In this document: piece by piece, positions 17,535 to 26,239 of the stretch
Layout of the letters: each line of letters starts with the position of its first letter
How positions within the stretch are numbered: the stretch's first letter is position 1
The notes under the pieces: model-generated
What the model saw: the letters and a program-made list of their open reading frames with translations, nothing else
Told to the model about the DNA's origin: nothing
Databases searched by the model: none
Position numbers and translations under genes: made by a program
Assembly (NCBI GenBank): GCA_024637035.1
Contig: JAGXFW010000004.1
Location: 62,001-126,000 of the forward strand
Origin: Actinomycetes bacterium
GTDB taxonomy: Bacteria > Actinomycetota > Thermoleophilia > RBG-16-64-13
Direction: 5' to 3'
Length of the DNA stretch: 64,000 bases

Positions 17535-18335
17535 ATGTCGAACACGACAATAGTAGTGCTGGCGATCGTCGCCATCGTGGTCGTGGCAGCGATCGCGGTG
17601 TACGTGTGGTTGTGGCTCAGGAAGCGTAGACGGATCGACGAGATGACGCCCGAGGAGCGCGAGTTCTACGAAGCGAAGAGACAACGCGACCAAGCCATCG
17701 CACTGTCTGAGAAGACGTTGAAGACTACGGTCGAAGCTTGGACCGCTCCGGTGAAGATGGCGGAGCAGTCGCTGGCGGCCGCCCACAGCATCGGTGCGCG
17801 ACCGCTCGGATCGTTCGAGAAGGTCCGGCTGTTCGAAGATCACGTCGAGACGCCACAGGGCACCTTCAGGTTCGAGAACGGCGCGGTGGAGGCCGTTGTG
17901 GACACTGCCGCCAACCTCGCGCGAGTGAAGGAGGCCGTTCTGTCGCGGGCCGACAAGCAGGTCTTCGCGGACTTCGTCTCCCGCACCGGCAGACCGGAAG
18001 GTGCGCAAGCCCTCTACTTGGTGGTCGAGACCCCCATATTCGTCACGCTGATCGCGCTTGGAACGGGGGATGAGCCCGACGCCCGGCAGTTCTCTTTGAG
18101 CGTGAACGGAGCGGCCGTTTCGGCCGCTGGGCACCAGGCGAGCAGGGAGTCGGCCGTGGCACGGGCGCAGGCCGATCTCGAGCGGGTTCTCGCCGACAAG
18201 GCCGCCGCGGTCCAATCGGCTCAGACGGAACTCGAAGCCGTCGCGGTGGACACCCGGCGATTGGACGCCGCGACCAGAGCCGTGGAAGAGGCCGCCGTGC
18301 GCTCGGCTCCCCCTCGCTCGGCTCCCCCTGAGTGA
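17535..18335 (+). CDS. Single-pass membrane protein of unknown function
   Basis: 266 residues. TTIVVLAIVAIVVVAAIAVY is a transmembrane helix at residues 3-22, followed by a basic stop-transfer stretch and an EMTPEEREFYEAKRQRDQAI amphipathic segment. The middle (residues about 90-200) is predicted beta-rich, and the end (about 200-250) is a charged coiled coil rich in Ala and Glu. ATG 17535 follows GAGGAGGGGG. An upstream in-frame ATG at 17457 would add 26 residues. I do not recognise the family. It directly follows the TacAT pair but shares no overlap. Confidence 0.6.
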   Translation: MSNTTIVVLAIVAIVVVAAIAVYVWLWLRKRRRIDEMTPEEREFYEAKRQRDQAIALSEKTLKTTVEAWTAPVKMAEQSLAAAHSIGARPLGSFEKVRLFEDHVETPQGTFRFENGAVEAVVDTAANLARVKEAVLSRADKQVFADFVSRTGRPEGAQALYLVVETPIFVTLIALGTGDEPDARQFSLSVNGAAVSAAGHQASRESAVARAQADLERVLADKAAAVQSAQTELEAVAVDTRRLDAATRAVEEAAVRSAPPRSAPPE

Positions 18336-18481
18336 TCCGCCTCCGCTGGCGCCGGACTGCAGAAGAGCTGCTGACCGGCGAGGAAGACGCCTGATTCACG
18401 CGGTTGTCTATGGCAACGATCGCCGATTTGCGCACGCAGGTTGACGCGCGCCGTGGACGCGCTCGAGGTCTGGCGCCTCCG

Positions 18482-19666
18482 CTAGACCACCCAGACCTGG
18501 TCGTCACCCGGGGTGAGCGACTGGAGGCCGTCCGCGGTCACCAGGCAGGTGTCCTCGATGCCCACCGCGCCTCGTCCGGGGATGCGGATCTTCGGCTCGA
18601 CGGCGACCACGTGACCCTCCGCCAGAAGCATGTCCAAGCCGCGCCCGAGGACGGGGAGCTCGTCCACCTCTAGCCCGATCCCGTGTCCGACGAAGCTCAC
18701 TTGCGCAGGGAACGCTCCCATGAAGGTCGTCCGGTACCCCGCGTCGTCCGCCGATCGCAGTGCGAGGTCATACACATGCGCGCACGTTACGCCCGGTCGC
18801 GCGGCCGTCGCGATCTCGTGGTAGATGTCTCGGCAGGTGTCGTAGGCACGCTGGAGGTCATCGGGGAGCGGCCCGATCGAGAGGGTTCGGGTCTGGTCCG
18901 CGACATATCCGTCGACCGAGCCGCCGACGTCTATCACGACCGCTTCGCCCCTCTGGATGGGGCGGTTGCTCGCGCCTTGCGGGACCGCGGGTGTGGACCC
19001 GCGCCCTCCGAAGGGGGCCTCCGACCCGGAGGCCATGCCGGCATCGGGGCCCGCGAACACGTGGGCGAGCGGCATCTCCTGGTTGAAGCCACGCATGCGC
19101 AGGAGACCGGGGTGTCCGCCGCGCACGAGCGTCGCGCCCACGATCGAGGCGAGCTCCGATTCCGTCATGCCGGGTCTGAGCGCGGCGGCGGCGGCCTCGA
19201 AGGCGGCCGCCGACCGGAGGCCCGCGGAGCGCACCCGCTCGATCTCCCAGGGGCTCTTCACGGCTCGTATCTCGCGCATCGTAGCACCGAAATCCACGAA
19301 CTCGGCCTTCGGAAGAAGTTGCTCGTACCGGCGGAAGTTCGTTACCGGGAGGACGTCCAACTCCAGACCTATGCGGCTCTCGCCCGAGATCCCCAGGCGG
19401 GCCAAGACCGCGGGAAGGTCACGGAAGCTGCGGAAGTCCTCGATCATGGTAAGGGGGGATTCCGCCCGGGCACGATCCAAGTCGCGGCGGACGAGCAGCA
19501 GGGGTTCGCCCAGCGCGGGGACGATCAGGTGTGCCTGTTGGGCCGTCCCCGTGAGGTAGAAAAGGTCGACCGTCTGCACGAGGACGGCCGCGTCGATCCG
19601 CCTGCGCACGAGCTCTGTTCGGGTCCGTGCGAGCCGGCTCTCGAGCTCGTTCAACGGAACTGTCAT
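18482..19666 (-). CDS. M24-family metallopeptidase (Xaa-Pro dipeptidase type)
   Basis: 394 residues. Residues about 1-130 form a creatinase-type N-terminal domain. The pita-bread catalytic domain carries all five metal ligands: VIDVGGSVDGYVADQTRT (two Asp), FVGHGIGLEVDELP (His), VAVEPKI (Glu) and GIEDTCLV (Glu). This supports a dinuclear-metal aminopeptidase acting on Xaa-Pro or related substrates. An insertion rich in Gly, Ser and Pro lies between the first helix pair and the metal site. ATG 19664-19666 follows GGGGGACCG. It is monocistronic. Confidence 0.88.
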   Translation of the reverse strand: MTVPLNELESRLARTRTELVRRRIDAAVLVQTVDLFYLTGTAQQAHLIVPALGEPLLLVRRDLDRARAESPLTMIEDFRSFRDLPAVLARLGISGESRIGLELDVLPVTNFRRYEQLLPKAEFVDFGATMREIRAVKSPWEIERVRSAGLRSAAAFEAAAAALRPGMTESELASIVGATLVRGGHPGLLRMRGFNQEMPLAHVFAGPDAGMASGSEAPFGGRGSTPAVPQGASNRPIQRGEAVVIDVGGSVDGYVADQTRTLSIGPLPDDLQRAYDTCRDIYHEIATAARPGVTCAHVYDLALRSADDAGYRTTFMGAFPAQVSFVGHGIGLEVDELPVLGRGLDMLLAEGHVVAVEPKIRIPGRGAVGIEDTCLVTADGLQSLTPGDDQVWVV

Positions 19667-19761
19667 CGGTCCCCCGAGGCTGGTGGTGGAAGGTCGTGAC
19701 GTGTGACGATACCGGATGAAGACCAGTGAGGGTACCGTAGCATGCCCGCCGTTGCCCTTTC

Positions 19762-20178
19762 CTAGCACCCCACCGTGACGAGCCCCATCGACCGAGCCGC
19801 CGCCCCCAGGGCGGCGACGTGGGTGGCCATGACCGGCGCCTCCCCGGTGAGATCCGTCCAGAGAAGGGCGGTCGCGAGGTGCAGTGCGTCGAGGGTGCCG
19901 AGGGTGACGGGGAACGGCTGCTCCGCCCGCCGGAGGACGGGGGCAGTGACGGCCACCGCCTCCATTGACTCCAACAGCCTGACGACGGCCTCCCGGCGTG
20001 TCGCCACCTCGCCCTCGGGGAATCCGTGGGCGACGCGCAGGCGGTCGAGGGTGCGCAGGCACTCGACCTGGACGAGAGCGCTCACCACCCCGCGTTCGAT
20101 CTGTGGCCACTCGGCGAGCGACCCCTCCTGGCCCAGCACCACCCGCAGGAGCACCGAAGAGTCGACGTAGGCGATCAC
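19762..20178 (-). CDS. PIN-domain toxin (VapC-like)
   Basis: 138 residues. The acidic PIN active site is seen as IAYVDSSVLLRVVLGQ (Asp6), ALVQVECLRTL (Glu) and LGTLDALHLATALL (Asp). PIN toxins cleave RNA, usually tRNA or rRNA. The start overlaps the stop of the upstream Phd-type antitoxin by 4 nt (20175-20178), the standard arrangement. The length fits VapC. Confidence 0.85.
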   Translation of the reverse strand: MIAYVDSSVLLRVVLGQEGSLAEWPQIERGVVSALVQVECLRTLDRLRVAHGFPEGEVATRREAVVRLLESMEAVAVTAPVLRRAEQPFPVTLGTLDALHLATALLWTDLTGEAPVMATHVAALGAAARSMGLVTVGC

Positions 20179-20444
20179 CGCTCCCCGCGCTCCGCGAGGA
20201 GCAGGTCGAGGATGTCTCCCACTCGCTCGAGGCCGGGCATCGGCGCCGGGAAGGGGGCACGGCCTGGAGGAAGAGCGTCTGCCCTCGGGGAGCGCACCTC
20301 GAGCAGCCTCCCGGGAGCCTGCAGGGGCGACAACTCTGCGACCGGCACGTCTCGGCTTAGCACGGTGAAGCGCTCTCCGCGCCTGACATCGCGGAGGTAA
20401 CGGCTGAGGTTGTTCTTGAGATCGGCGATCGTGACGGTTCTCAT
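20175..20444 (-). CDS. Phd/YefM-family antitoxin
   Basis: 89 residues: MRTVTIADLKNNLSRYLRDV then RGERFTVLSRDVPVAEL is the Phd/YefM fold, with a Pro-rich linker and an LERVGDILDLLLAERGE tail that should wrap the toxin. It neutralises the overlapping PIN toxin. The ATG (20442-20444) lies only 6 nt after a perfect TATAAT and has no Shine-Dalgarno sequence, so the mRNA is probably leaderless. Confidence 0.85.
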   Translation of the reverse strand: MRTVTIADLKNNLSRYLRDVRRGERFTVLSRDVPVAELSPLQAPGRLLEVRSPRADALPPGRAPFPAPMPGLERVGDILDLLLAERGER

Positions 20445-20450
20445 TCTCTG

Positions 20451-20480
20451 ATTATAGCTATGAATAGCTATATATGGCCA
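20451..20480 (-). promoter_or_regulatory. Promoter with 20-bp palindromic operator for Phd/VapC
   Basis: Minus strand: -10 TATAAT (20451-20456), weak -35 TGGCCA (20475-20480), 18-nt spacer. A perfect palindrome TATAGCTAT-GA-ATAGCTATA (20453-20472) fills the spacer and overlaps the -10. Predicted transcription start coincides with the ATG. Confidence 0.7.
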
Positions 20481-20671
20481 GAAACCGGTCGAAGTCCTCG
20501 CGGACGGTCCCGCCGCACACCGCTCGAGGGTCGCCCGAAGCCTGCTCGCCGGGTGGGATCTCGGGTGCTCAGGGTACCCCGCAGGAGGGCGGCGGTCCGT
20601 GGGCCCAAGGATGGAGCGCGGTGCTCCGGACGGGATGTCCAAGCGCACCTTCCCACGCGAGCCCCACGGCG

Positions 20672-21085
20672 CTACACCTCTCTTACTGCCAGACCTTCCA
20701 TCCGCGCCGCCTCGGCCTGCTTCCGGTCGGCCGTGACGAACAGGTCGGGAAGGGTCGCCCGAGCGCAGGCCAGCTGAAGTGCGTCAAGAGTCCGGAGCGG
20801 ATGGCGCTCGAGATGATCGACGGCGAGTTCCAGCACCTCGGGCACGACGTGGCAGACCGCGGCGTCGTCGAGGTCGCCCAGCAGGTGGTTCTTCAACCGC
20901 TCGTACTCCCCTTCGCTCACGTGTCCATCGCGGGTGAGTCGCCTGAAGGCGGAGATGCATTCGGGCAGACAGAGTGATGACACGACGAGGTCCTCCGCCT
21001 CGGCCAGGACCGCGGCGACCGCATCGCTGCCCGGTTCCTCTACGTAGCGTTTCACGAACGCCGAGGTGTCGAGGAACACCTTCAC
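20672..21085 (-). CDS. PIN-domain toxin (VapC-like), second module
   Basis: 137 residues from GTG 21083-21085, which follows GGCGGAGAA. VKVFLDTSAFVKRYVEEPGS (Asp at the first strand), SSLCLPECISAF (Glu) and PLRTLDALQLACA (Asp), with LFVTADRKQ near the end, give the PIN active site. It should be an RNase toxin. The GTG overlaps the antitoxin stop (21082-21085). A longer frame to 21163 lies inside the antitoxin gene and is not used. Confidence 0.85.
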   Translation of the reverse strand: MKVFLDTSAFVKRYVEEPGSDAVAAVLAEAEDLVVSSLCLPECISAFRRLTRDGHVSEGEYERLKNHLLGDLDDAAVCHVVPEVLELAVDHLERHPLRTLDALQLACARATLPDLFVTADRKQAEAARMEGLAVREV

Positions 21086-21303
21086 TTCTCCGCCCGGTCC
21101 TGAGTGACCGCGTCGGATGCTCGTGCTCCGCGCATCATGAGGCGGGCGACGGGGCGCTTCCACGCCGGCTCTTCGGGCGGGATGGGCACCACGTCGGCGA
21201 TCGGACGTCCATTTCGATAGACGCGTACCACGTCGCCTGCCTCGACGGCGTCGAAGAAGTCCTTGGCATGGCGTCTGAACTCGGTGAAGGTGGTCTGCCG
21301 CAC
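21082..21303 (-). CDS. Phd/YefM-type antitoxin, second module
   Basis: 73 residues from GTG 21301-21303, chosen because GGAGGA lies 7 nt upstream and because TTFTEFRRHAKDFFDAVEAG is the usual Phd opening. An ATG at 21366 or 21333 would add residues that overlap the operator. VVRVYRNGRPIADVVPIPP completes the DNA-binding fold and the rest is a short toxin-binding tail. It pairs with the overlapping PIN toxin. Confidence 0.75.
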   Translation of the reverse strand: MRQTTFTEFRRHAKDFFDAVEAGDVVRVYRNGRPIADVVPIPPEEPAWKRPVARLMMRGARASDAVTQDRAEK

Positions 21304-21323
21304 GAGAGCGTCCTCCAGGGGTG

Positions 21324-21341
21324 TGTACATCATATTGTACA
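21324..21341 (-). promoter_or_regulatory. TGTACA repeat palindrome upstream of the second Phd gene
   Basis: TGTACA-6 nt-TGTACA, an imperfect 18-bp palindrome with a possible minus-strand -10 TATGAT (21329-21334) inside it. Likely antitoxin operator. No good -35 was seen. Confidence 0.5.
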
Positions 21342-21451
21342 TTGAAATCGGCAACCCATGGTGCACGCCCCGGACACGACCTCGACTTTTCGGCCCGAAG
21401 GTATCAAGCGCGCGCCGCCGAGGCGATAGGCCCTTGGTTGCAGGCTTGAGC

Positions 21452-22302
21452 CTACTCCTCCCTCCAGTGCCAGTCCCTGCCCCCGTTGAACACGTTCGCG
21501 TTCATCTCGTTGCTCAGGTGGAGCAGGTCGGCCTCGGGGAAGCGTTCGGCCATGGCGTAGTAGAAGCTGGCGACGTCGTCGGTGAGCGCCAGCTCCACCT
21601 CGGTGGCGATGAGGTACTCCTTGGTGAAGTCGAGCGAGCTCCGGTCGAACTGCATGCCGGGCTTCTGGTGGCCCGGGATGATCACCTCGGCGCCCATGGC
21701 GTCGATCGCGTCGATGGCGGTGATCCACTGCTGCCGCTCCTCGGCCGTGACCTCGCACGTGAAGGGGTGCGCCTGGTTGAAGAGCACGTCGCTGGCGTAC
21801 AGCGTCTTGATCGACGGGATTCACACCATGCTGTTGTAGCGCATGTCGCCCATGACTTCCGGGAAGATCACGAGGCTATGGCCATCGACTTCGATGATGC
21901 CCTCTTCGAACGCCTCCACCTGAACGGTCTTCCGGCAGACGTTGTGGGGGCCGATCACCGCCTCCCAGATCTCCGCCTTGCCGAAGAACTGCCGGTTGAT
22001 CATCTCGGCGTCATCGGGCAGCGCCAGCACCCGGCCCGTGGGAAGGCCGCGGCGATCGTGCCGGCCCCGAAGTAGTGGTCGGGGTGAGCGTGGGTGATGT
22101 AGATGGTGGTGAGACGTCTCCCGGTTTCGAGGATCTCCGCGATGAGCCGGTGCGCGTTCGACAGCGTCCACTGGGCGTCGATGAGCATCGCCTCGGTTTT
22201 CCCCATGACGATGACCGAGGCGACCTCGAACCCCGCTTCGTCACTGAAGAAGACCTTGGTGGCGAGTGCGTTCTGTCCGTTGGCCGTCAGCCTGACCTCC
22301 AT
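21452..22302 (-). pseudogene. Metallo-beta-lactamase-fold hydrolase with a frameshift and an in-frame stop
   Basis: ATG 22302 follows GGGAGGACGG. The first part has the metal motif THAHPDH, as in MBL-fold hydrolases. The frame is lost near 22040, inside AAAFP: the continuation TGRVLALPDDAEM is one frame over. A TGA at 21821-21823 then interrupts RYNSMV/IPSIKTLYASDVLF in the same frame, and the rest (GAEVIIPGHQKPG, with a metal His) runs to 21452. The remainder is well preserved, so decay is recent or one lesion is an assembly error. Relatives are putative aryl-sulfatase-like or quorum-quenching-like hydrolases; substrate unknown. Confidence 0.8.
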
Positions 22303-22409
22303 GCTACCGTCCTCCCTCGGGATGTCCTCCCGTTGTGGTATTTTCAAGGTGGAGAGCCGGATATGTCGCCACAGTGTGGGCTCCAGCGTCGTCCCGACGA
22401 GAGGATCGC

Positions 22410-23885
22410 ATGAACGACTCCCAGTCTTCCGCGACCGGGGATACGTGCGCTTCGCCGTACGAACCCTCACCCATCCTACCGTTCCGAGCGTGGCGCTACG
22501 ATCCCGCTCGCGTCGGGGGGTTGGAGAAGGTGGTGCTGCGTGATCCGATCACTCCGAGCGTCCGCGAGTCGGCCCTGGCCCGGAGTCCGTATAACTTGGC
22601 CCACGTGGCACTGGGCCGCACGTTCTCCGACGACGACGAGTCGAACAACCGCTTCACGCGGGGGCGCGAGACACTGGGGGAGTGGATCAGGGACGGGGTG
22701 CTGGTGCGCGACGCCACGCCGACGATCACCCTGATCGAGGAATCGCGTCCGGCCGACGACCCCGACCCCGACGACTCCGACCCGCCAGACGACCCCGCCG
22801 GCCCCTGGCTGCGGCGTGCCCTGTTGGTCGCGGTGGAGTTGGTCCCGTACGGTGAGGGGCGCGTGTCTCCCCACGAGGCCACCTTCCCGCAGGTGAAGGC
22901 CGACTACCGCCGCCTGCTCACCGCCACTGAAGTGAACGTGGCTCCACCGCTGCTCCTCTACTCCCTGCCGGGCGATGAGATCGTACGCTCCTGGTGCGTG
23001 TCCGGAGCGTCCGAAGAGGGTCGCGACGGCTCGCCCGCGCGCAGTCGACTGGCCGCGGACTTCGTGGACGCCGAGGGTATTCGGACCAAGGTGTTCGTGA
23101 GCGCCGCCCCGGGTCTGCTTGGCGAGACCATCAGGCTGCTCTCTTCCCTCCCGCTCCTCATCGCCGACGGACACCACCGGTACGAGGCCTCGCTGGAGTA
23201 CGCGGAGTGGCGAAGCGATCGGGGGGACGACGACGGGCCGTGGAACTACATCCCGGCCTACCTGGTCAATACCGCCGACGAGGGCCTCTCGCTCATAGGC
23301 ACACACCGTCTGGTGCGGAACGCGCCGCCGGAACTCGTGAGCCGCCTGCTCTCCGCCCTGGGCACGCATTTCGAGGTGACCCGCCTGGCCGACCGGGGTG
23401 CGCCCGCCTCGTCCGATCTGGACTGCTTCATGCAGGAGTGCCGGGGCGACGTGGGCGCTTTGGGGCTCTACGCCCCGGCGCTGGGCGGGGCCTTCGGCCT
23501 TCGGCTTCGCGACAAGGGGGTGGTCGAGGCCGCCGTTCCGGGGCGCTCGTCGACCTACCAGGAACTCGATGTCACGGTGCTCCACAAGCTCGTGCTCGAG
23601 CCCCTGTTGGCGATCGAACCCGGGGCGACCGTGGGGAGCGCGAACGTCGACTTCACCAACTCGGTCGAGGAGGCGTTCGGCCGCGTGGACCGCGGCGAGT
23701 GTCAACTGTGCTTCTATCTGCGTCCCGCGCGGGTCTCCCAGGTGCGGAGCCTGGCCTTCGCCGGCGAGACGATGCCACCCAAATCGACCTGTTTCTCTCC
23801 CAAGCCCCCTCAGGGGATAGCCTTGCTCGATCTGAGCGACGCGTGGGCCGGCGACCAAGCGGAGGCGACACCCGAGGACGTATGA
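22410..23885 (+). CDS. DUF1015-family protein
   Basis: 491 residues. PFRAWRYDPARVGGLEKVV at the N-terminus, SPYNLAHVALG, LPLLIADGHHRYEAS in the middle and EAFGRVDRGECQLCFYLRPA toward the end are the conserved blocks of DUF1015, a soluble family common in anaerobes and actinobacteria. DGHHR suggests a metal or phosphate site, but the reaction is unknown. ATG 22410 follows GAGAGGATC. An acidic Asp/Pro insert occurs near residue 115. It is divergent from the broken MBL gene. Confidence 0.88.
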   Translation: MNDSQSSATGDTCASPYEPSPILPFRAWRYDPARVGGLEKVVLRDPITPSVRESALARSPYNLAHVALGRTFSDDDESNNRFTRGRETLGEWIRDGVLVRDATPTITLIEESRPADDPDPDDSDPPDDPAGPWLRRALLVAVELVPYGEGRVSPHEATFPQVKADYRRLLTATEVNVAPPLLLYSLPGDEIVRSWCVSGASEEGRDGSPARSRLAADFVDAEGIRTKVFVSAAPGLLGETIRLLSSLPLLIADGHHRYEASLEYAEWRSDRGDDDGPWNYIPAYLVNTADEGLSLIGTHRLVRNAPPELVSRLLSALGTHFEVTRLADRGAPASSDLDCFMQECRGDVGALGLYAPALGGAFGLRLRDKGVVEAAVPGRSSTYQELDVTVLHKLVLEPLLAIEPGATVGSANVDFTNSVEEAFGRVDRGECQLCFYLRPARVSQVRSLAFAGETMPPKSTCFSPKPPQGIALLDLSDAWAGDQAEATPEDV

Positions 23886-23969
23886 TGGGCACATAGGCGC
23901 CACGCTCCCCGAGACTGTCGGGTGGCGGCGATCCGTCCGGGCCATCCCGACGCTGAAGGAGACGCTTCG

Positions 23970-24368
23970 ATGCCAGAGTTGACACAAGACATGAAGGACA
24001 TGATCGGAAGCCAGCAGTGTTTCGTCGGCACTACGAACAAGGAGTGCGCGCCCAATGTGGCTCCGAAGAGATCCACGAGGGTGTTGGACGACTCGACGTT
24101 GATCTTCACCGAGGGCACCGGCGGAACCACGTATCGGAACATCCTGGATGGCTCGACGGTCGCGGTCGCCGTGGTGAACAGGGAGATACCCGACGGATAC
24201 CGGTTCATGTGTCGAGCCGAGTTCCAGACCGACGGCGAGCTCTACGAGCAGGCCAAGGAATTGTCGATGAAGACAGTCGGACGCGCCCCCTTCGGCGTGG
24301 TTCTGTTACATATCGAGGATATCCACTCGCTCAAGCCCGGGCCGACAGCCGGCAAGAGTGTCGTCTGA
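23970..24368 (+). CDS. Pyridoxamine 5'-phosphate oxidase-family protein
   Basis: 132 residues: MPELTQDMKDMIGSQQCFVG, then CAPNVAPKRSTRVLDDSTLI, NILDGSTVAVAVVN and YRFMCRAEFQTDGE match the FMN/F420-binding split barrel. AAGGAGA lies upstream of ATG 23970. It follows DUF1015 by 84 nt and could share its transcript. Substrate unknown. Confidence 0.82.
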   Translation: MPELTQDMKDMIGSQQCFVGTTNKECAPNVAPKRSTRVLDDSTLIFTEGTGGTTYRNILDGSTVAVAVVNREIPDGYRFMCRAEFQTDGELYEQAKELSMKTVGRAPFGVVLLHIEDIHSLKPGPTAGKSVV

Positions 24369-24432
24369 GTCGTAGGGGAGCACGGTGGTGGCGCCGCGCT
24401 CGCGTGGCGGCGCCGGGATGGAAGGAGGGTCG

Positions 24433-25302
24433 ATGGCTGGCAGTTCGATCTTCGCGCGGCGACTGGCGCCGCCGGCCGCGTTGCTGTTCCTCGCGGTGGC
24501 CGTGGCGCTCTTTGGTCTGAGCTGCGCCCAGCCTGCCGACACCACCCCCACCGCCGGCCCTCCCGGTAGCGGCTCCGCGACCACCGCGCCGAGTGGCGTC
24601 CCGATGACCGGGCCTCCCCTCAGTGGCACCCCCTACTACCCCGAAGAGGGCCACCTCGGAGCGGGTCCGGGCTCGGTGCGAGGGCGTGTCACGACCGCGG
24701 GCGGCCACGACCCGGGCACGGTGCTCGTGGGCCTTCTGGATGCTTCCGGCGAAGCGGTCATCCAAGTCTACGCCCGGCCTGACTTCCTCTTCGACGGCCT
24801 ACCGCCCGGCGAGTACCGGATGGCGACCTACACGATGAACTCCGGGTACATCTCCCAGTGGTACGGAGGCCTTCCCGTGCAGACCCACCCCGTGTCCGAC
24901 TCGCAGATCCTGACCGTGGGGTCGGGGGAGACCCGGGCGGATTTCGTGCTGGAGCCCGGTCGGGCCATCAGTGGTCGAGTCACCTGGTCCGGCGCACCCC
25001 GGTCGGGAGGCTGGGTCTGGGCCTTCGATGAGGACGGGCGCGAGGTCCCCGGTCATGGGTCCGGCTTCTATGGTGAGAGCAGCCCTACGTACGTCATCAT
25101 CGGACTCGTCCCCGGCCGCTACAAGGTGGGGGCGACCGACGACGCCAACCAGGGCCCGCGAGGCTGGTACGGCGGGGGGCGGTCGGCGGACGAAGCGGCC
25201 GTGGTGGACGTGACCGAGACCGACGGTACGGGCATCGACATCGACATGGGTCGCCTGCCCCCCACCACGGCCCTCGTCTCGCCGCAGACCACGGTCCCCT
25301 AG
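24433..25302 (+). CDS. Lipoprotein with carboxypeptidase-regulatory-like (Ig-type) repeats
   Basis: 289 residues. A basic n-region, a hydrophobic stretch and a GLSC lipobox (Cys31) predict a lipid-anchored exported protein. A Thr/Pro/Gly linker follows. Two or three beta-sandwich repeats then appear, each with a GxVxxxGG strand and a LPPGEYRM or LVPGRYKVGA strand like MSCRAMM/SdrD B-like or carboxypeptidase regulatory domains. These are adhesive or structural folds. ATG 24433 follows AAGGAGGG. A GTRG-type catalytic site is absent. Confidence 0.78.
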   Translation: MAGSSIFARRLAPPAALLFLAVAVALFGLSCAQPADTTPTAGPPGSGSATTAPSGVPMTGPPLSGTPYYPEEGHLGAGPGSVRGRVTTAGGHDPGTVLVGLLDASGEAVIQVYARPDFLFDGLPPGEYRMATYTMNSGYISQWYGGLPVQTHPVSDSQILTVGSGETRADFVLEPGRAISGRVTWSGAPRSGGWVWAFDEDGREVPGHGSGFYGESSPTYVIIGLVPGRYKVGATDDANQGPRGWYGGGRSADEAAVVDVTETDGTGIDIDMGRLPPTTALVSPQTTVP

Positions 25303-25556
25303 TCAGCTCTCGACGGCGGCCCGCCAGTGTCCGAGATGCCCGTGGATGATCCGGCCGGCGAACCGGGCGCGCAGCTCCCGGGGGAACGATAGATCTCGAG
25401 CGGCGATGGCAGGCTCCGATCGGTCCCCCACGAGTTTCGGTAGCGGTACGTGACGAAGTCGCCCACCGACAGGTTCTCAAGCACCCATCGCGGCGAACGG
25501 TCTACCTCCCTGATCGTGCGGTCGACGGTGTTGCGGGAGCCAGGAACATCCGGCAC
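25303..25556 (-). pseudogene. Small unidentified gene with probable frameshift
   Basis: The minus frame from 25556 gives VDRSPRWVLENLSVGDFVTY and continues with RNSWGTDRSLPSPLEIYRSP. At a C5G3 run near 25379 the coding signal moves one frame to RELRARFAGRIIHGHLGHW and ends at TGA 25303, directly after the convergent lipoprotein stop. The product would be about 80 residues. I do not recognise it. Confidence 0.35.
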
Positions 25557-25630
25557 GCAGCTCTCGCGGCGTCGGGCCGAAGATGGCAGGTGGAGAAGGT
25601 TTGGTAAACGGGGATTGGCGGAGGGTTACG

Positions 25631-26227
25631 CTACCTCGTGGGGAATCGATCCAGGCTGGCCGATCTCTCGCCCCGCTGATCGATATAGAAGATGTCTACC
25701 GACTGCAGCGGGCTGTTGAACTGCACCACCAATGATCCGACGAGAAGCTGTCGGCTCGTTTCGGAGAGCTTGGAATCGAACGTCTCGTAGCTGCATGTCG
25801 GGTTGTCTGTGATGAACACCGCCGGAGCCGCCACGGAGACGTCGGCTGGGGCCGTCGTGCTGTTGACGATGGAATCGCCACCGCCGCCGTCGACCAGCGG
25901 ATTGACGTAGCGCGCCGCGCCTTCGGCCTGCTCGAGCACGTATTCCAATCGATTGCTCAGGTACTTCTCGGGGCTTCCCTGGCCGGCCTGGTGATAGGTG
26001 GAGTCCAGTCCCTGGAGCATCTCCTCTGACGCAAGACTGGCCAGGTTGTTCGCGTTTCCGCGCAGTACCGCGCTCTCGCTCGAACGGTGCAACTTTGGTA
26101 CGCCGATCGCGGCGACGACGGAGACGATGGCAACGATGACCACGATCTCCATGGCGCTGAAGCCGCCGGAATCGGAGAATCCGTGTGGGGCAGAGCCGGG
26201 GCCTCGAGGACGTGAGCGAAATAGCAC
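25631..26227 (-). CDS. Type IV pilin-like (pseudopilin) protein
   Basis: 198 residues from GTG 26227. A 22-residue leader ends in GG, followed by FSAMEIVVIVAIVSVVAAIG: prepilin peptidase would cut after Gly22, leaving Phe+1 and Glu+5, with the conserved hydrophobic assembly helix. The C-terminal part is globular and contains one Cys (TDNPTCSYETF). No pilin peptidase, ATPase or platform gene is nearby, so it must use machinery encoded elsewhere. The gene lies 12 nt downstream of a membrane protein gene and is probably cotranscribed with it. Confidence 0.75.
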   Translation of the reverse strand: MLFRSRPRGPGSAPHGFSDSGGFSAMEIVVIVAIVSVVAAIGVPKLHRSSESAVLRGNANNLASLASEEMLQGLDSTYHQAGQGSPEKYLSNRLEYVLEQAEGAARYVNPLVDGGGGDSIVNSTTAPADVSVAAPAVFITDNPTCSYETFDSKLSETSRQLLVGSLVVQFNSPLQSVDIFYIDQRGERSASLDRFPTR

Positions 26228-26239
26228 GGCAACTACCCG

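Noticed and set aside
18404-18673. Small plus-strand frame MATIADLRTQVDAR
   Set aside because: Runs into the antisense of the M24 peptidase gene and has no ribosome-binding site; composition uninformative.
21821-21823. TGA as a recoded selenocysteine codon
   Set aside because: No selenocysteine-bearing MBL family known to me fits this position, no hairpin was recognised, and a frameshift elsewhere in the gene points to decay.
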